Shown here piece after piece: positions 5,426 through 5,883 of a DNA stretch of 5,883 nucleotides. Positions within the stretch are counted from its first letter, which is position 1. Every line of letters begins with the position of its first letter. Source of the DNA: Oscillospiraceae bacterium (lineage in GTDB: Bacteria; Bacillota; Clostridia; Oscillospirales; Oscillospiraceae); the NCBI GenBank assembly GCA_902767395.1, contig CACXHI010000033.1, forward strand, positions 1 to 5,883, read 5' to 3'. The notes beneath the pieces were generated by a model. That model worked only from the letters and a program-made list of their open reading frames with translations. It did no database searches and had not been told where the DNA came from. Both the position numbers and the translations under genes were made by a program.

Positions 5426-5883
5426 ATGCCCCCCATCATTGAGGTACGCGATCTGACGCACGTTTACAGCGCAGGTACGCCGTTTGAACACACAGCAATT
5501 GAACATGTCAACCTTTCTCTCCAATCCGGCGAGCTGGTCGGTCTGATCGGCCACACGGGCTCCGGCAAGTCCACGCTGATTCAGCATCTCAACGGACTGC
5601 TCAAGCCCACCTCGGGCAAGGTCCTGTTCCGGGGCGAGGATATCTGGAAGGAGAAAAAGTTTACCCAGTCCATCCGCAGCCGGGTTGGGCTGGTTTTCCA
5701 GTACCCGGAATCCCAGCTGTTTGAGGAAACCTGCTGGAAGGACATCGCCTTTGGCCCCAAGAATCAGGGGATCAGCGGCGACGAGCTGGACGCCCGTGTC
5801 CGGCGGGCCGCAGGCTTTGTCGGCATCGGGCCGGAGCTGCTGCAGAAGTCTCCCTTCGACCTTTCCGGCGGACAGAAGCGCCG
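5426..5883 (+). CDS. ecfA2: Energy-coupling factor transporter ATPase EcfA2, N-terminal half
   Basis: The first 152 residues of the second ECF ATPase are present; the gene runs off the window edge just after the ABC signature, so roughly half of a protein of about 285-290 residues is missing. Seen: Walker A GHTGSGKST (42-50), a form characteristic of EcfA2; Q-loop FQYPESQLFEET (91-102), again the EcfA2 type; and the signature LSGGQKR (146-152). Walker B and the switch histidine lie outside. Start 5426 is set by GGAGG (5414-5418), 7 nt upstream. It begins 33 nt after ecfA1, consistent with cotranscription and with the two proteins forming a heterodimer. In Firmicutes ecfT usually comes next, then often truA, but neither can be seen here. 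Confidence 0.94.
   Translation, partial: MPPIIEVRDLTHVYSAGTPFEHTAIEHVNLSLQSGELVGLIGHTGSGKSTLIQHLNGLLKPTSGKVLFRGEDIWKEKKFTQSIRSRVGLVFQYPESQLFEETCWKDIAFGPKNQGISGDELDARVRRAAGFVGIGPELLQKSPFDLSGGQKR

Overview
The window reads as a chromosomal housekeeping segment from a GC-rich Clostridia-type Firmicute, most like the Oscillospirales/Oscillospiraceae. The reasons are GC-rich third codon positions, strong Shine-Dalgarno (SD) sequences before every gene, near-consensus sigma-A promoters, a Firmicutes-style tRNA, a class A PBP with a C-terminal cysteine block and proline tail, and a paired EcfA1/EcfA2 locus. The genus is an inference; no marker here fixes it. I see no phage, insertion sequence, CRISPR array or defence system.

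Layout. (1) Positions 1-34 on the minus strand are the 5' part of a tRNA, probably tRNA-Val(UAC), cut by the window edge. Its own near-perfect promoter lies at 69-97. (2) Divergently, an extended -10 promoter at 183-210 drives rplS (ribosomal protein L19, 313-654). The roughly 95-nt leader folds into a GNRA-capped hairpin, and a GUCCUC segment beside it can pair with the rplS Shine-Dalgarno. (3) A 26-bp, 3-nt-loop hairpin at 667-721 ends the rplS unit. (4) A second strong promoter at 785-814 begins a plus-strand gene row: a class A penicillin-binding protein (902-3610), a class I SAM-dependent methyltransferase (3642-4511), ecfA1 (4529-5392) and the first half of ecfA2 (5426 to the edge). Gaps of 31, 17 and 33 nt with no visible terminator suggest one operon.

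How the genes work together. tRNA and L19 serve translation, and L19 output is likely limited by its own leader. The PBP polymerises and cross-links peptidoglycan outside the membrane. EcfA1 and EcfA2 form the ATPase pair of an energy-coupling factor importer for vitamins and similar micronutrients; the membrane subunit EcfT would be expected just past the window. The methyltransferase has an RNA-methyltransferase-like core but its target cannot be read from the sequence.

Most notable points: the probable SD-sequestering rplS leader; a four-cysteine zinc-ribbon-like insertion between the two catalytic domains of the PBP, within an ectodomain holding 18 cysteines; and the PBP's Pro-Asp/Glu/Asn tail encoded by six tandem 18-bp units. 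I found no convincing sign of a wholly new system.
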